A DNA stretch of 41,280 nt from Mycolicibacterium vaccae NBRC 14118 = CIP 105934 (GCF_001552715.1 NZ_BCRS01000031.1:1-41280), one strand, 5' to 3'. Positions 26,517 to 34,990 are shown, counted from the first letter of the stretch. The notes: generated from the sequence alone by a model not told the origin. Program-made: numbers and translations.

Positions 26517-28042
26517 GATGCCGCACGGGGCGGAACCGGGAATCCGCCGACCGCGCGCTCGAACGCGCGCGCGACACGCAGAACCGACGCGTCGTCGAAA
26601 TGCCGGCCGACAATCATCATTCCCGTCGGCAGGCCGTCCACCGTCCCTGCGGGGACGCTGGCGGCCGGATGGCCTGTCACATCGAACGTCGCGGTGTTGG
26701 CCATCATTTCCAGTGCGCGTGCCATGTACTCGTCCAGCGGCGCGTCGGGGTCGGGGATCCTGCTGGCGAGTATCGGTGTGGTCGGCATGACGAGGACGTC
26801 GCAGTGGGTCAGCGCGGCGTCGTAGGCGCCGCGCAGGCGCGGCACGAGGTTGCGCGCCATCGCATAGTGCGTGCCGTGGTGTCGCTCGATGGTGTGGCCA
26901 CCGGCAAGAAGCACCAGTTTGACCGTGTCGGGGAACAGGGCGCCGTTCTGCCGCCATCTCGTGCCGTAGTACTCGATCAGGCGCGGGTCGTACCGGCCCT
27001 GCCAGTTCATGCCGTAGGCATTGCCGTCCACCATCTGGGCCGCGCCGCCCTCGACGGCGATGACATCCCAGATCTTCTTGCCGTGCAGGTGCCATGGGAT
27101 CGAGATGTCCGTGCAGACAAGACCTTCGGCGCGAAGCGTGTCGACGGCTGTGCGTACCGCGTCGTCCACCCCGGCAACGGACTCGGGGTGACCGAATCCC
27201 TCCCGTACGACCCCGACCCGCAGCCCCACCACGGAACGGTCCAGCTCTTCGACGAAGTTCGGCACACGCAGCTCGGCGGGTTGACGGGGGTCCTGGCGGT
27301 CCGCTCCTGCTACCACCGTCAGCACGCGGGCGGCGTCGGTGACCGTGCGGGTCATCGGTCCGAGATGGTCCAGGGTCTGTTCGATCGGAAAGGCCCCGGT
27401 GTAGGGCACGAGCCCGTGGGTCGGCTTGTGGCCGACGATGCCGGTGAACGCCGCGGGCAACCGGACCGAGCCGCCCTGGTCGCCACCGATCGCCAGATCG
27501 ACGGCGCCGGAGGCCACCAGAGCCGCGCTGCCGCTGGAGGATCCGCCGGTGGTGCGCTCGGTGTCCCACGGGTTGCGGACCGGACCGGTGGCCGCGGTGT
27601 GTGAGGCGCCGGAGAAGCACAGGTCCTCACACACCGCCTTGCCCGCGACAGTGGCCCCGGCGGCGAGCAGGCGGGAGACGACGGTGGCGTCGCGGTCGGG
27701 AATGAAACCGTCGACCAGCGCCGAACCGTTCATCATCGGCACGCCGGCGACTGCGACGTTGTCCTTGACCGCCACGGTCCGGCCCGCGAGCGGCCCCGTG
27801 TCGGTCTCGTTGACCTCGCAGGTGACATACCAGGCGCCGAGCGGATTGTGCTCAGGCCGCGCCCAGGTGCGCTGCGGCGCGGGCTCTCCGGTCTCGGCGT
27901 GCAGTTCCTCGACGAGGTCCCATGAACTGAGCATGTCCTTGACGAGGGGTTCGAACGACGCCAGTTCGGCGCGGGACAATCTGAGGCCGTAGCGCGCGGC
28001 CACCCGGGCGAGCGCGGCGGGTTCGGCTGGGTGTACTGACAT
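26513..28042 (-). CDS. amidase, amidase-signature family
   Basis: A 509-residue Ser-cisSer-Lys hydrolase. The catalytic lysine is K93 in VAVKDNVAVAG, the cis-serine lies in GGSSSGS (166-172), and the nucleophile is S192 in GGDQGGSVRLPAAF. The following VGHKPTHGLVPYTGAFPIEQTLDHLGPM closely resembles the amidases of rhodococcal nitrile-degradation clusters, which cleave aliphatic or aromatic amides. The N-terminal 60-residue helical extension also fits that group. GGAG stands before ATG 28042. It lies 31 bases after the ABC binding-protein gene and is coupled to the formamidase (ATGA). No nitrile hydratase is present in the window. Confidence 0.92.
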   Translation of the reverse strand: MSVHPAEPAALARVAARYGLRLSRAELASFEPLVKDMLSSWDLVEELHAETGEPAPQRTWARPEHNPLGAWYVTCEVNETDTGPLAGRTVAVKDNVAVAGVPMMNGSALVDGFIPDRDATVVSRLLAAGATVAGKAVCEDLCFSGASHTAATGPVRNPWDTERTTGGSSSGSAALVASGAVDLAIGGDQGGSVRLPAAFTGIVGHKPTHGLVPYTGAFPIEQTLDHLGPMTRTVTDAARVLTVVAGADRQDPRQPAELRVPNFVEELDRSVVGLRVGVVREGFGHPESVAGVDDAVRTAVDTLRAEGLVCTDISIPWHLHGKKIWDVIAVEGGAAQMVDGNAYGMNWQGRYDPRLIEYYGTRWRQNGALFPDTVKLVLLAGGHTIERHHGTHYAMARNLVPRLRGAYDAALTHCDVLVMPTTPILASRIPDPDAPLDEYMARALEMMANTATFDVTGHPAASVPAGTVDGLPTGMMIVGRHFDDASVLRVARAFERAVGGFPVPPRAAS

Positions 28043-28073
28043 CGCTGCTCCTTCGAAGCGGTAGGGGTTGGGG

Positions 28074-29114
28074 TCAGCCGGCTTGGAATGCGTCGCGGGC
28101 CTTCGTCGCAAACTCGGTGTTCACGTTGTTCTCGTACGACGTGGCATCCGATGGATAGGCGGCGATGTTCTTGGTGAACAACGAGATCTTCATGTTGTTG
28201 TCCCACGACTCCTTGGTGACGGTCACATCCTCGGCGTAGCCCTTGGCCTCGATCTCGCGTTCGACCGCCGCCTGTACGACCTCGCGCGAGAGATCCGGGA
28301 AGTACTGCGCCGCAATGTCGATGGTCGCCTCGGGGTCGGAGTAGATGAATCGCGAAGCTTTCGCGATCGCGGTCACCACAGCCTGGGCCGCCTCGGTGTT
28401 GCCCTGCAGATACCGCTCTGTGGTGGTGAGGCTGGAGAACGCGAAGGGATACCAGTCGCTGTTGGCCGGGAACGAGTAGACCACTTCGAGACCCTGGTCG
28501 ACCACGGCCTGGCTGACTGTCGGCTCGAAGGACAGCGCGAGATCGGCCTGACCGCCGGCAACAGCCGCGAGTTCGCTTCCCAGCGCGACGTTGACCAGCG
28601 TGACGTCCTGCAGACCCTGCTCGTCGATCAGGTACTTCATGAACGCCCAACTGGTGTCGGGTTCGGGACTGACGACGACCTTCTTCCCCTCGAACACCGA
28701 CGCGTCGTCGAGCGAGGCGGTCGCCCCCTCGCGGCCGATGACGAAGACCGACGGGGCGTTCTGGATCGCGGCGACCACCACACCGGGCCCACCGTTCTCC
28801 CGGGACTTCGGGACGAACACCGGGTCCTGGATGGAGAAGTCGGCGGATCCGCCGACCACGGCCGCCCACGATTGCGTGCCGCCACCGCCCGTGGCGATCT
28901 CGACCGTCACGCCCTGCTCGGTGAAGTAGCCCTTCTCCTGCGCCACGTAGAGCGGCAGGTACAGCAGGGACTGGAAGGCCTGGTTGATCCGCACGGTCGC
29001 GGTGCCGTCGGCCTGCTGGGCCGGTTGCCCGCCGCACGCAGTGACGGTCAGCAGTGCTGTGGCGCCGAGGACGGCGGCGAAGAGTCGCAACAGGTTTCGG
29101 ATGTTCATGGTCAT
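28074..29114 (-). CDS. ABC transporter substrate-binding lipoprotein (NitT/TauT, NMT1-like)
   Basis: A 346-residue solute-binding protein with a signal peptide ending in the lipobox VTAC (lipidated C27), so it is anchored outside the membrane. The mature domain begins VRINQAFQSLLYLPLYVAQEKGYF, the hallmark of the NMT1/THI5/SsuA-like group, which binds taurine, sulfonates, nitrate, pyrimidines and other small N- or S-compounds. ATG 29114 overlaps the permease stop as ATGA. The operon context (amidase and formamidase downstream) points to an amide or other nitrogenous substrate, but the ligand cannot be read from sequence. Confidence 0.88.
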   Translation of the reverse strand: MTMNIRNLLRLFAAVLGATALLTVTACGGQPAQQADGTATVRINQAFQSLLYLPLYVAQEKGYFTEQGVTVEIATGGGGTQSWAAVVGGSADFSIQDPVFVPKSRENGGPGVVVAAIQNAPSVFVIGREGATASLDDASVFEGKKVVVSPEPDTSWAFMKYLIDEQGLQDVTLVNVALGSELAAVAGGQADLALSFEPTVSQAVVDQGLEVVYSFPANSDWYPFAFSSLTTTERYLQGNTEAAQAVVTAIAKASRFIYSDPEATIDIAAQYFPDLSREVVQAAVEREIEAKGYAEDVTVTKESWDNNMKISLFTKNIAAYPSDATSYENNVNTEFATKARDAFQAG

Positions 29115-29947
29115 GACCCTTCCCAGTGGCCGAGGAACCGCTCGAGGGCGGTTACGAGGACGTTGAACACCAGCACCATGACCATGACGATCGTGATGCC
29201 GGCGATGACGAGGCTGATGGTGAAGTTCGAGCTGCCGAGCAGGATCATGTGGCCCACGCCGGCATCGGAGCTGATGTACTCGCCGACGATGGCGCCCACC
29301 AGAGCGAAGCCGATGTTGAGTTTGAGCCCCGATACCACCCAGGACATGGCGGACGGCACGACGAGCTTGCGGAAGATCTGCGACCGGGAGGCCCCGAACG
29401 ACTTCATCAGGTTGATCAGATCGGGATCCGTGCGGCGGGCCCCGCGGTAGGAGGTCGTCAGGGAGACCACCACGCACGAGAACGCGACGATCACCACTTT
29501 CGACGTCATCTCGGTGCCGAACCAGATGATCGTCAGGGGCGCGACGGCCAGCACGGGGATCGACCCGATGGCCGCGATGAAAGGAGCGGTCAGATCGGCG
29601 ACGAACCGCGAGTACCACAGCAGCAGGCCCAGGACCGACCCCCCGACAGCGCCGATGAGGAATCCCAGCAGCACTTCGACGGTGGTCACGCCGATGTCGG
29701 TCCAGAGCTGACCGGAGCGGGCACGCCTGACCAGAATGTCCCAGACGGCACTGGGACTCCCGAACAGGAACGAGCTGATGGCCCCGCTGCGGGCCCCGAA
29801 TTCCCAGGCGGCCAGGGCCGCCACCACGATCGCTACCTGCAGCGAGTGAAGGCCGATGCGTCGCCAGGGAGCAGCGGCAAGGGGTTGACGCCGCCGCCGC
29901 GACGGCTGCACCGCCTCGGCGGGTGGTTGGGTCAGCACCGCGGTCAT
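29111..29947 (-). CDS. ABC transporter permease (NitT/TauT type)
   Basis: A 278-residue inner-membrane permease with about six helices. The EAA loop that contacts the ATPase is at about residues 180-195 (KSFGASRSQIFRKLVVPSA). The Arg-rich N-terminus should be cytosolic. AGGAGG four bases before ATG 29947 decides the start. It follows the ATPase gene by 40 bases and overlaps the binding-protein gene by four. A single permease gene implies a homodimer in the membrane. Confidence 0.9.
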   Translation of the reverse strand: MTAVLTQPPAEAVQPSRRRRQPLAAAPWRRIGLHSLQVAIVVAALAAWEFGARSGAISSFLFGSPSAVWDILVRRARSGQLWTDIGVTTVEVLLGFLIGAVGGSVLGLLLWYSRFVADLTAPFIAAIGSIPVLAVAPLTIIWFGTEMTSKVVIVAFSCVVVSLTTSYRGARRTDPDLINLMKSFGASRSQIFRKLVVPSAMSWVVSGLKLNIGFALVGAIVGEYISSDAGVGHMILLGSSNFTISLVIAGITIVMVMVLVFNVLVTALERFLGHWEGS

Positions 29948-29987
29948 CGGTCCTCCTGGTCGGTGGTCGGGGGCACGGCGCGGCGGG

Positions 29988-30758
29988 TCACGCGGCACCT
30001 GCCTGCTGGCCGATGCCGCGCCAGATCAATTCGTAAAATTCGTTGAAGCGCGGTGCCAGCCGCCGTTCGTTGATATCGGTGCTGGACGTCCCGAGATCGA
30101 TCTGGAGTTCCTGCACGATCTGGCCGGGGTGGGCCTTGAGGACGTACACGCGGTCTGACATGGTGACCGCCTCCTCGATGTCGTGGGTCACGGCCACCAC
30201 GGTTTTGCCTGTCGCCCTGGCGGTTTCGAGGAGCTCCGTTTCGAGCGCGATCTTGAGCGGATAATCGAGAGCCTTGTACGCCTCGTCCATCAGGATGATG
30301 TCGGGGTCGGTGACCATCGTGCGCATGAGCGCCGCCCGCTGCCTCATGCCGCCGGAGAGATCCGACGGGTACTTGTCCTCGTAGCCTTCGAGCTTGTACG
30401 CGGCGAACAGGCCCCGGGCTCGCTCACGCGCTTCTTTGCGCCGGTGCCCGCGGACCTCGAGGCCGAGGATCACGTTCTCCATCACGGTCCGCCACGGGAA
30501 GAGCAGATCCTTCTGCAGGACGTAGCCGATGTGCTCAGAGGTGGTGCCGGTGACGTCTTCGCCGTTGACCCGCACGGTGCCGGCCGTCGGGGCGACGAGA
30601 CCGGTGATGATGTTGAACAGGGTCGATTTGCCGCAGCCGCTCGGCCCGACGATCGTGACGAACTCACCGCGGTCGGCGTGCAGGGTCAGCCCTCTGAGCA
30701 CCTCGGCGCCCGTCTCATAGCGCTTGTCGATCCCGACGACCTCCAGCCGCGGGGTCAC
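29988..30758 (-). CDS. ABC transporter ATP-binding protein (SsuB/TauB-like)
   Basis: A 256-residue ATPase with Walker A GPSGCGKST (38-46, K44), signature LSGGMRQR (134-141), Walker B IILMDEA (D158, E159) and H-loop VTHD. The residues after the catalytic glutamate read DEAYKALD, where this family nearly always has DEPFSALD. GTG 30758 is chosen because homology begins there, GGGAGC precedes it, and it overlaps the stop of a small leader ORF as GTGA. It is the first large gene of the importer-amidase operon. Confidence 0.92.
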   Translation of the reverse strand: MTPRLEVVGIDKRYETGAEVLRGLTLHADRGEFVTIVGPSGCGKSTLFNIITGLVAPTAGTVRVNGEDVTGTTSEHIGYVLQKDLLFPWRTVMENVILGLEVRGHRRKEARERARGLFAAYKLEGYEDKYPSDLSGGMRQRAALMRTMVTDPDIILMDEAYKALDYPLKIALETELLETARATGKTVVAVTHDIEEAVTMSDRVYVLKAHPGQIVQELQIDLGTSSTDINERRLAPRFNEFYELIWRGIGQQAGAA

Positions 30759-30835
30759 CGGAGCAGCTCCCTCGGCGTGCGACGCGGACAGAACGTGAGC
30801 ACAGCAAACCAATCAACAACTGACATATCAGTCAT
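30755..30835 (-). CDS. 26-codon leader ORF coupled to the ABC ATPase gene
   Basis: ATG 30835 opens a 26-residue ORF beginning MTDMSVVDWF and ending PRELLR. Its TGA overlaps the ATPase GTG as GTGA. AGGAGG lies 11 bases upstream of the ATG. The start region coincides with a palindromic operator, and its first codons resemble the start of the FAD oxidoreductase gene at 17571. It may be a translated leader that couples initiation to the importer, or an ORF created by the conserved operator. No family recognised. Confidence 0.4.
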   Translation of the reverse strand: MTDMSVVDWFAVLTFCPRRTPRELLR

Positions 30836-30845
30836 CTATCGACTG
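30819..30845. promoter_or_regulatory. palindromic operator upstream of the ABC-amidase operon
   Basis: ACTGACATATCAGT (30819-30832) is an inverted repeat with 5-bp arms. An overlapping second dyad, CAGTC-N7-GACTG, spans 30829-30845. Read toward the importer genes, the first site follows an ATG directly, exactly like the site at 17574-17587. The rest of the 327-base gap (30759-31085) carries the leader ORF and two LacI-type sites facing the other operon. Confidence 0.5.
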
Positions 30846-30971
30846 ACCTCCTCTCCTGTGGCAGTAGTTTCACCGGTGAAACGTGGCGGTAACGTGCGGG
30901 TGGATATCGCACCTTCCGGGCGTCGACCGCTTCGGCGGTTCCCTCAGCGAAGCACACCTGATGCCGGTGAG

Positions 30972-31017
30972 CAACCGATTGTGCAAATTAGTTCCACGAT
31001 GGACAACCGATTGCGCA
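30972..31017. promoter_or_regulatory. two LacI-type operators upstream of the CoA-transferase operon
   Basis: CAACCGATTGTGCA (30972-30985) and CAACCGATTGCGCA (31004-31017) match at 13 of 14 positions and start 32 bases apart, about three helical turns. Each core CAA-C-CG-A-TTG fits the symmetric CAANCGNTTG core bound by LacI-family regulators. They lie 69 to 114 bases before the CoA-transferase start. The convergent LacI gene at the end of this operon is the obvious regulator. Confidence 0.65.
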
Positions 31018-31085
31018 CTCTGATCTAATGCGGACGGGGCGAGTGTCTGCCCATCCCCATCTCTCGTGTTGATAGGAGACCGCCG

Positions 31086-32264
31086 ATGCCGATGCTCGAA
31101 GGGGTCAGGGTCGTGAGTTTCACCCATTTCCTGCAGGGGCCGTCCGCCACCCAGCTACTCGCAGACCTAGGCGCGCGCGTCATCAAGGTGGAACCGCCCG
31201 CCGGCGCCTTCGAGCGGTCATGGTCCGGGCCGGACGCGTATCTGAACGGTGAGAGCGTCTTTTTCCTGCTCGGGAATCGCAACGTCGAGAGCTTGGTGGT
31301 CGACCTCAAGGACCCGCAGTGGGTGGAGGTGGTGCTGCGCCTGGTCGACGAGGCCGATGTGGTGATCGAGAGCTTCCGTCCCGGCGTGATGGACCGGCTC
31401 GGTCTGGGGTGGGAGCGATTGCGCGAACGCAACTCTCGGCTGGTCTACTGTTCGCTGTCGGGGTATGGCAGTGACGGTCCGTACCGGGACCGGCCCGGAC
31501 AGGACGTGCTGTTGCAGTCGATGTCGGGCATCGCCGCCGCCACGGGCCGCGCCGACGGTCCGCCCACTCCTGTCGGTGCCTCGCTGGTCGACCAGCACGG
31601 CGCCGTGCTGGGGGCGTTCGGGATACTGGCCGCGCTGCATGGGCGCGAACGGAGCGGTCGCGGATCGCGGGTGGAGAGCAACCTGCTCAGCGCCGCCCTG
31701 GATCTGCAGATCGAGCCGCTGTCGTACTACCTCAACGGCTTTACCGGCAGTCGCAGCGCCTCGGGCGTCTCCTCGCCGTATTACAAGGCGCCCTACGGTG
31801 TTTTCGCCACGGCGGACGGTCATCTCACGCTGTCGCTCAACGGGCTCGCGGCGCTCGCCGCAGTGTTCGAGGACGACTGGTTCCTCACCGTCGGGGAACA
31901 CGCGTCGTACGCGCGCCGCGAGGATGTCAACGAGCGCGTCGCCAAGCACATGATCCAGCGTTCCACGCGGGAGTGGACCGCTGTGTTCTCAGCGGCGAAA
32001 GTGTGGTTCGCGCCGGTCAACTCTTACGCCGACGTCTGTGCTGATCCGCAGGTCCGGCACAACCGATCGATCATCGAAATCGACCATCCGACAGCGGGTT
32101 CGGTGACCCTGCTGGCCCACCCGGTGCTGTACGACGGCGAGCGGCCGGGTGTCCGCACACCCCCTCCGGAGCTCGGTGCGGCGAATCGGGACGTGCTGGC
32201 CGAACTCGGCTACAGCGAGTCGGAGATTCAGGAACTACAGACGAAGGTGGTACCCGGTGAATAG
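31086..32264 (+). CDS. CaiB/BaiF family (class III) CoA-transferase
   Basis: A 392-residue enzyme that moves CoA from an acyl-CoA donor to a free carboxylic acid, activating it for breakdown. The catalytic aspartate is D140 in RPGQDVLLQSMSG. The N-terminal GVRVVSFTHFLQGPSATQLLADLGARVIKVEPP and the VESFRPG-like IESFRPGVMDRLGLGW block are diagnostic. AGGAGA precedes the ATG. Its stop overlaps the next gene's start by eight bases. The intergenic region upstream holds two LacI-type operators. With the downstream hydratase it forms a small acid-activation and beta-oxidation unit. The acid is unknown. Confidence 0.93.
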   Translation: MPMLEGVRVVSFTHFLQGPSATQLLADLGARVIKVEPPAGAFERSWSGPDAYLNGESVFFLLGNRNVESLVVDLKDPQWVEVVLRLVDEADVVIESFRPGVMDRLGLGWERLRERNSRLVYCSLSGYGSDGPYRDRPGQDVLLQSMSGIAAATGRADGPPTPVGASLVDQHGAVLGAFGILAALHGRERSGRGSRVESNLLSAALDLQIEPLSYYLNGFTGSRSASGVSSPYYKAPYGVFATADGHLTLSLNGLAALAAVFEDDWFLTVGEHASYARREDVNERVAKHMIQRSTREWTAVFSAAKVWFAPVNSYADVCADPQVRHNRSIIEIDHPTAGSVTLLAHPVLYDGERPGVRTPPPELGAANRDVLAELGYSESEIQELQTKVVPGE

Positions 32265-33015
32265 CGATCTGTCCGTGACGGTGACTGTCGACGCGGGGGT
32301 GCTGCATCTCCTTCTCGATCGTCCTGCGAAGCGCAACGCATTCGATCTCGGCATGGTGCGGGCGCTGACCCGCGCGCTCGACGGCCGCGACCCCGAGACC
32401 CGGGTGGTCGTGATCAGCGGCGGGGATTTCTTCTCCGCGGGTGCCGACATCGCGGTGTACCGGCGGGGCGATCACGGGGAGATCGGCGAGATCACCCGTG
32501 CCGCGGGGACTCTGGTCGACACCATCAGCACGGTCCCGGTGCCGGTCATCGCGGCGGTGGAGGGAATGGCGCTCGGCGGAGGGTTCGAGGTCGCACTGGC
32601 CGCCGACTTCGTCGCGGGGGACACCGCGAAGTTCGGCCTTCCCGAGGTCTCGCTCGGCCTGATCCCGGGGTGGGGCGGTACCCAACGGCTGACGGCACAG
32701 GTCGGCAGTCGGAAAGCCAAGCAGATGATCATGTTCGCGCAGCGACTGTCGGCCGCCGAGGGGCTCACGGCCGGGTTGGTCAGCGAGGTGGTACCCGCCG
32801 GGGGCAGCCTCGCGCGAGCGTTCGAATTGGCCCGCCGGCTCGCCGACTCCTCGGCCACCGCCCTGGCTGCCGTGAAGGTCGCGGTCTCAGGACGTGACAG
32901 AACCCTGGACTACAGCCACGAGCGTGCAGAGCTCATGCGGCTCTTCGCGTCTCGCGACGGTCGTGAAGGAGTTGCCGCGTTCGTCGAGAAACGGCCGGCG
33001 GACTTCCGGGGCTGA
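32257..33015 (+). CDS. enoyl-CoA hydratase/isomerase (crotonase family)
   Basis: A 252-residue crotonase that adds water to an enoyl-CoA. Oxyanion-hole segments are SAGADIAVY (about 60-68) and GMALGGGFE. The two catalytic glutamates are E111 and E130 (LPEVSLGLIPGWGGTQRL). GTG 32257 overlaps the CoA-transferase stop by eight bases, so the pair is co-translated. The C-terminal REGVAAFVEKRPADFRG is normal. It ends 17 bases from the convergent LacI gene. Acts in the cytosol on the CoA ester formed by the preceding enzyme or its unsaturated product. Confidence 0.93.
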   Translation: MNSDLSVTVTVDAGVLHLLLDRPAKRNAFDLGMVRALTRALDGRDPETRVVVISGGDFFSAGADIAVYRRGDHGEIGEITRAAGTLVDTISTVPVPVIAAVEGMALGGGFEVALAADFVAGDTAKFGLPEVSLGLIPGWGGTQRLTAQVGSRKAKQMIMFAQRLSAAEGLTAGLVSEVVPAGGSLARAFELARRLADSSATALAAVKVAVSGRDRTLDYSHERAELMRLFASRDGREGVAAFVEKRPADFRG

Positions 33016-33032
33016 TCCCGAACGCCGGGCGC

Positions 33033-34064
33033 TCAGGGTCCGCCAGGTGGAGCGCTGGTCTCGCGGACCAGGAGTTCGGGAGCGGGATCCTCGATCACGA
33101 CGTCGGCCAGTTCGCGTCCACCGAGGTGGTCGATGAGCATGGTGGCGGCCACCGCGCCCAACTGTCGCAGCGGCATCCGGACGGTGGTGATCGCCGGATA
33201 CACCGTGTTCGAGACCCATGTGGTGTTGATGCCGACGATCGACAGGGCGCCGGGGACGTCCAGGCCGAGGCGTAATGCAGCCGAAAGGGCGCCGACGGCG
33301 GCGTTCACGCTGGCCACGACGACGGCAGTGGGTCCGTGGGGCGACGCGAGTCCAGATGTGCGGTGCAACTGCTCGAGCGCCCACGCCCCGGCGTCGGCCT
33401 CCCATCCGGCGTTGACGGTCCACTCGGGCGCAGCCGACAGCCCAGCCCGGGACATGCTGTCGCGGTAGCCTTCTTCGCGCCGGCGCGCCGTATCGTGCAT
33501 CACGGTGCCGGAGATGAAGGCGATTCGGCTGTGGCCCAGCGCGATCAGATGATCGGTAGCGGTGCCGGCGCCCCGGTGGTCGTCCAGGATGACCGATCCG
33601 ACGCGGTCGGGGACACGGGAGTTGATGGTGATCGCGGGGATACCGGTCTGCAGCACGGCGGTCAGCATGGAATCGTCGAAATCCTCGCGGCGCTGGATCA
33701 GCAGACCGTCAACACGGCCCTCGCGTACCAGGCGGGAGAGCTGCTGGGCGCCGTCCGGGGGCGGGTCGACCTGACCCAGCAGCACATCGGTCGTATGCCT
33801 GGCAGTCGCCTCCTGAACGCCGAGCAGCATGTCCGCGAAGACGGCGTTGTTGACGTCGGGAACGATGAGTCCGATTGCGCCCGAACGCGACTGGCGCAGT
33901 GCGCGGGCCCGGGCATTCGGCACGTACTGCAGTTCCGCGGCCGCCGCGAGCACGCGCGCCCGAGTGGACGCGCTCATGCGGGCGCGGGAATCGCCGGTAA
34001 GTGCCCGTGACGCGACCGATTTCGAGACACCCGCGGCGCGTGCGACATCGTCGAGGGACCCCAT
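33033..34064 (-). CDS. LacI family transcriptional regulator
   Basis: A 343-residue repressor-type protein. The HTH MGSLDDVARAAGVSKSVASRAL opens the protein, followed by the hinge helix YVPNARARALRQ and a periplasmic-binding-protein-like effector domain (about 60-340). ATG 34064 is preferred over ATG 34073: TACTAT (34072-34077) is a TANNNT -10 box seven bases upstream, giving a leaderless start, and LacI proteins normally begin at this point. It is convergent with the CoA-transferase-hydratase operon, whose promoter carries two LacI-type operators. The effector is probably a pathway intermediate. Confidence 0.9.
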   Translation of the reverse strand: MGSLDDVARAAGVSKSVASRALTGDSRARMSASTRARVLAAAAELQYVPNARARALRQSRSGAIGLIVPDVNNAVFADMLLGVQEATARHTTDVLLGQVDPPPDGAQQLSRLVREGRVDGLLIQRREDFDDSMLTAVLQTGIPAITINSRVPDRVGSVILDDHRGAGTATDHLIALGHSRIAFISGTVMHDTARRREEGYRDSMSRAGLSAAPEWTVNAGWEADAGAWALEQLHRTSGLASPHGPTAVVVASVNAAVGALSAALRLGLDVPGALSIVGINTTWVSNTVYPAITTVRMPLRQLGAVAATMLIDHLGGRELADVVIEDPAPELLVRETSAPPGGP

Positions 34065-34139
34065 GCCGGCCATAGTAATTGGCGTACGGAATGCCGTGGC
34101 ATCCTCACCCCCGCCGATGCCTCCGGGGGTGGTGCTGCC

Positions 34140-34715
34140 TCAGGGCCGGGCCGGCGGCGCCGTGGTCGTCGACGGAGTTGTCGGTGTCGAGCTCGGCGGC
34201 TGCATGCCGGGCATCATCCCCCCGCCCATGCCGGGCATCATCCCGCCGTGCATCCCGGGCATGCCGCCACCACCCTGCATCCCGGGCATGCCGGGACCGT
34301 ATCCCTGACCACCCTGCATGCCGGGGCCGTACATCCCGGGCCCACCTGGGCCGTAACCCGGGCCGCCCTGCATTCCGGGCCCCCACGGTCCGCCGCGGGA
34401 GAACGGCGCGTCGCCGCGGTGCCAGTAACCGTCGTCGTCGTCGTGTCCGCCGCCGGAATTCTGGCCCAGCATGAACCCGAAGCAGAAGATGAGGGCGACG
34501 ATCAACAGCGAGCCGGCCACGATGCCGATCCACGCCGCGATGTGGTTGAGGCGGCTCGAGCGGTTCTGCCCGCCGTACGGCGGCGGTTGCTGTGGCGGCG
34601 GCTCAGGCGGCGGTTGAGGTGGGTGCGGCGGCGGTGGTGGCGGGGCAGCAGATTGCGGTGGCACAGTCCCGTGCGGCGCCTCGCCCGGAGCCTGAGGATT
34701 CTGCGGTTCGGTCAT
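34140..34715 (-). CDS. proline-rich, Met/Gly-repeat single-pass membrane protein
   Basis: A 191-residue protein with three visible zones. An N-terminal proline-rich cytosolic region (about residues 1-50) contains long runs of P. One transmembrane helix follows (about 58-84, IAAWIGIVAGSLLIVALIFCFGF). The exported part begins with HDDDDGYWH and continues in imperfect PGM, GPGM and GMQGG repeats rich in Met and Gly, then a Ser/Thr/Pro tail. AGGAGG lies upstream of the ATG. The Met/His/Asp-rich repeats could bind metal or form a cell-wall-spanning segment. No catalytic domain. Function unknown; it is not obviously part of the neighbouring operons. Confidence 0.75.
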   Translation of the reverse strand: MTEPQNPQAPGEAPHGTVPPQSAAPPPPPPHPPQPPPEPPPQQPPPYGGQNRSSRLNHIAAWIGIVAGSLLIVALIFCFGFMLGQNSGGGHDDDDGYWHRGDAPFSRGGPWGPGMQGGPGYGPGGPGMYGPGMQGGQGYGPGMPGMQGGGGMPGMHGGMMPGMGGGMMPGMQPPSSTPTTPSTTTAPPARP

Positions 34716-34768
34716 ACTTCGATCGTCCTCCTCTCGGCTCCCGAGCGGGTCCGTTCCGCCCCCACCCG

Positions 34769-34990
34769 CTACCGCGACCCCGCGCTGTCGGCCGTTTCGC
34801 GCACCAGCCGCGGGTAGCGGCCACGGTCAGGCCGGAAGATGTCGTGCGGCGAATCGGGGAACTCGTGCAGCCGGGCCGCCAACGGTTCCCAGAAGGACAG
34901 GGTGCGCGCCGAGCGCACGACGGAGATGCCGGCCCCGCGGTCGACGCGCTCGTGCACCGGGGCACCCCGTACGCGCTGGTCTGGGCGCTG
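34769..34990 (-). pseudogene. decayed, internally rearranged alpha/beta-hydrolase remnant
   Basis: On the minus strand, 34769 to about 34970 encodes GAPVHERVDRGAG, SARTLSFWEPLA and LHEFPDSPHDIFRPDRGRY. These match the C-terminal part of the intact hydrolase at 38900-39631 (GTPVSERVDRDAA, SFWEPLS, LHEFVDSPHDIFRPERGRY) but lack about 34 residues in between. On the plus strand, 34958-34990 encodes RGTPYALVWAL, matching the same hydrolase's RGTTYALAWAL. One parental gene is therefore represented on both strands, joined near a shared GGCACC. It is a pseudogene formed by deletion and inversion. Confidence 0.8.
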
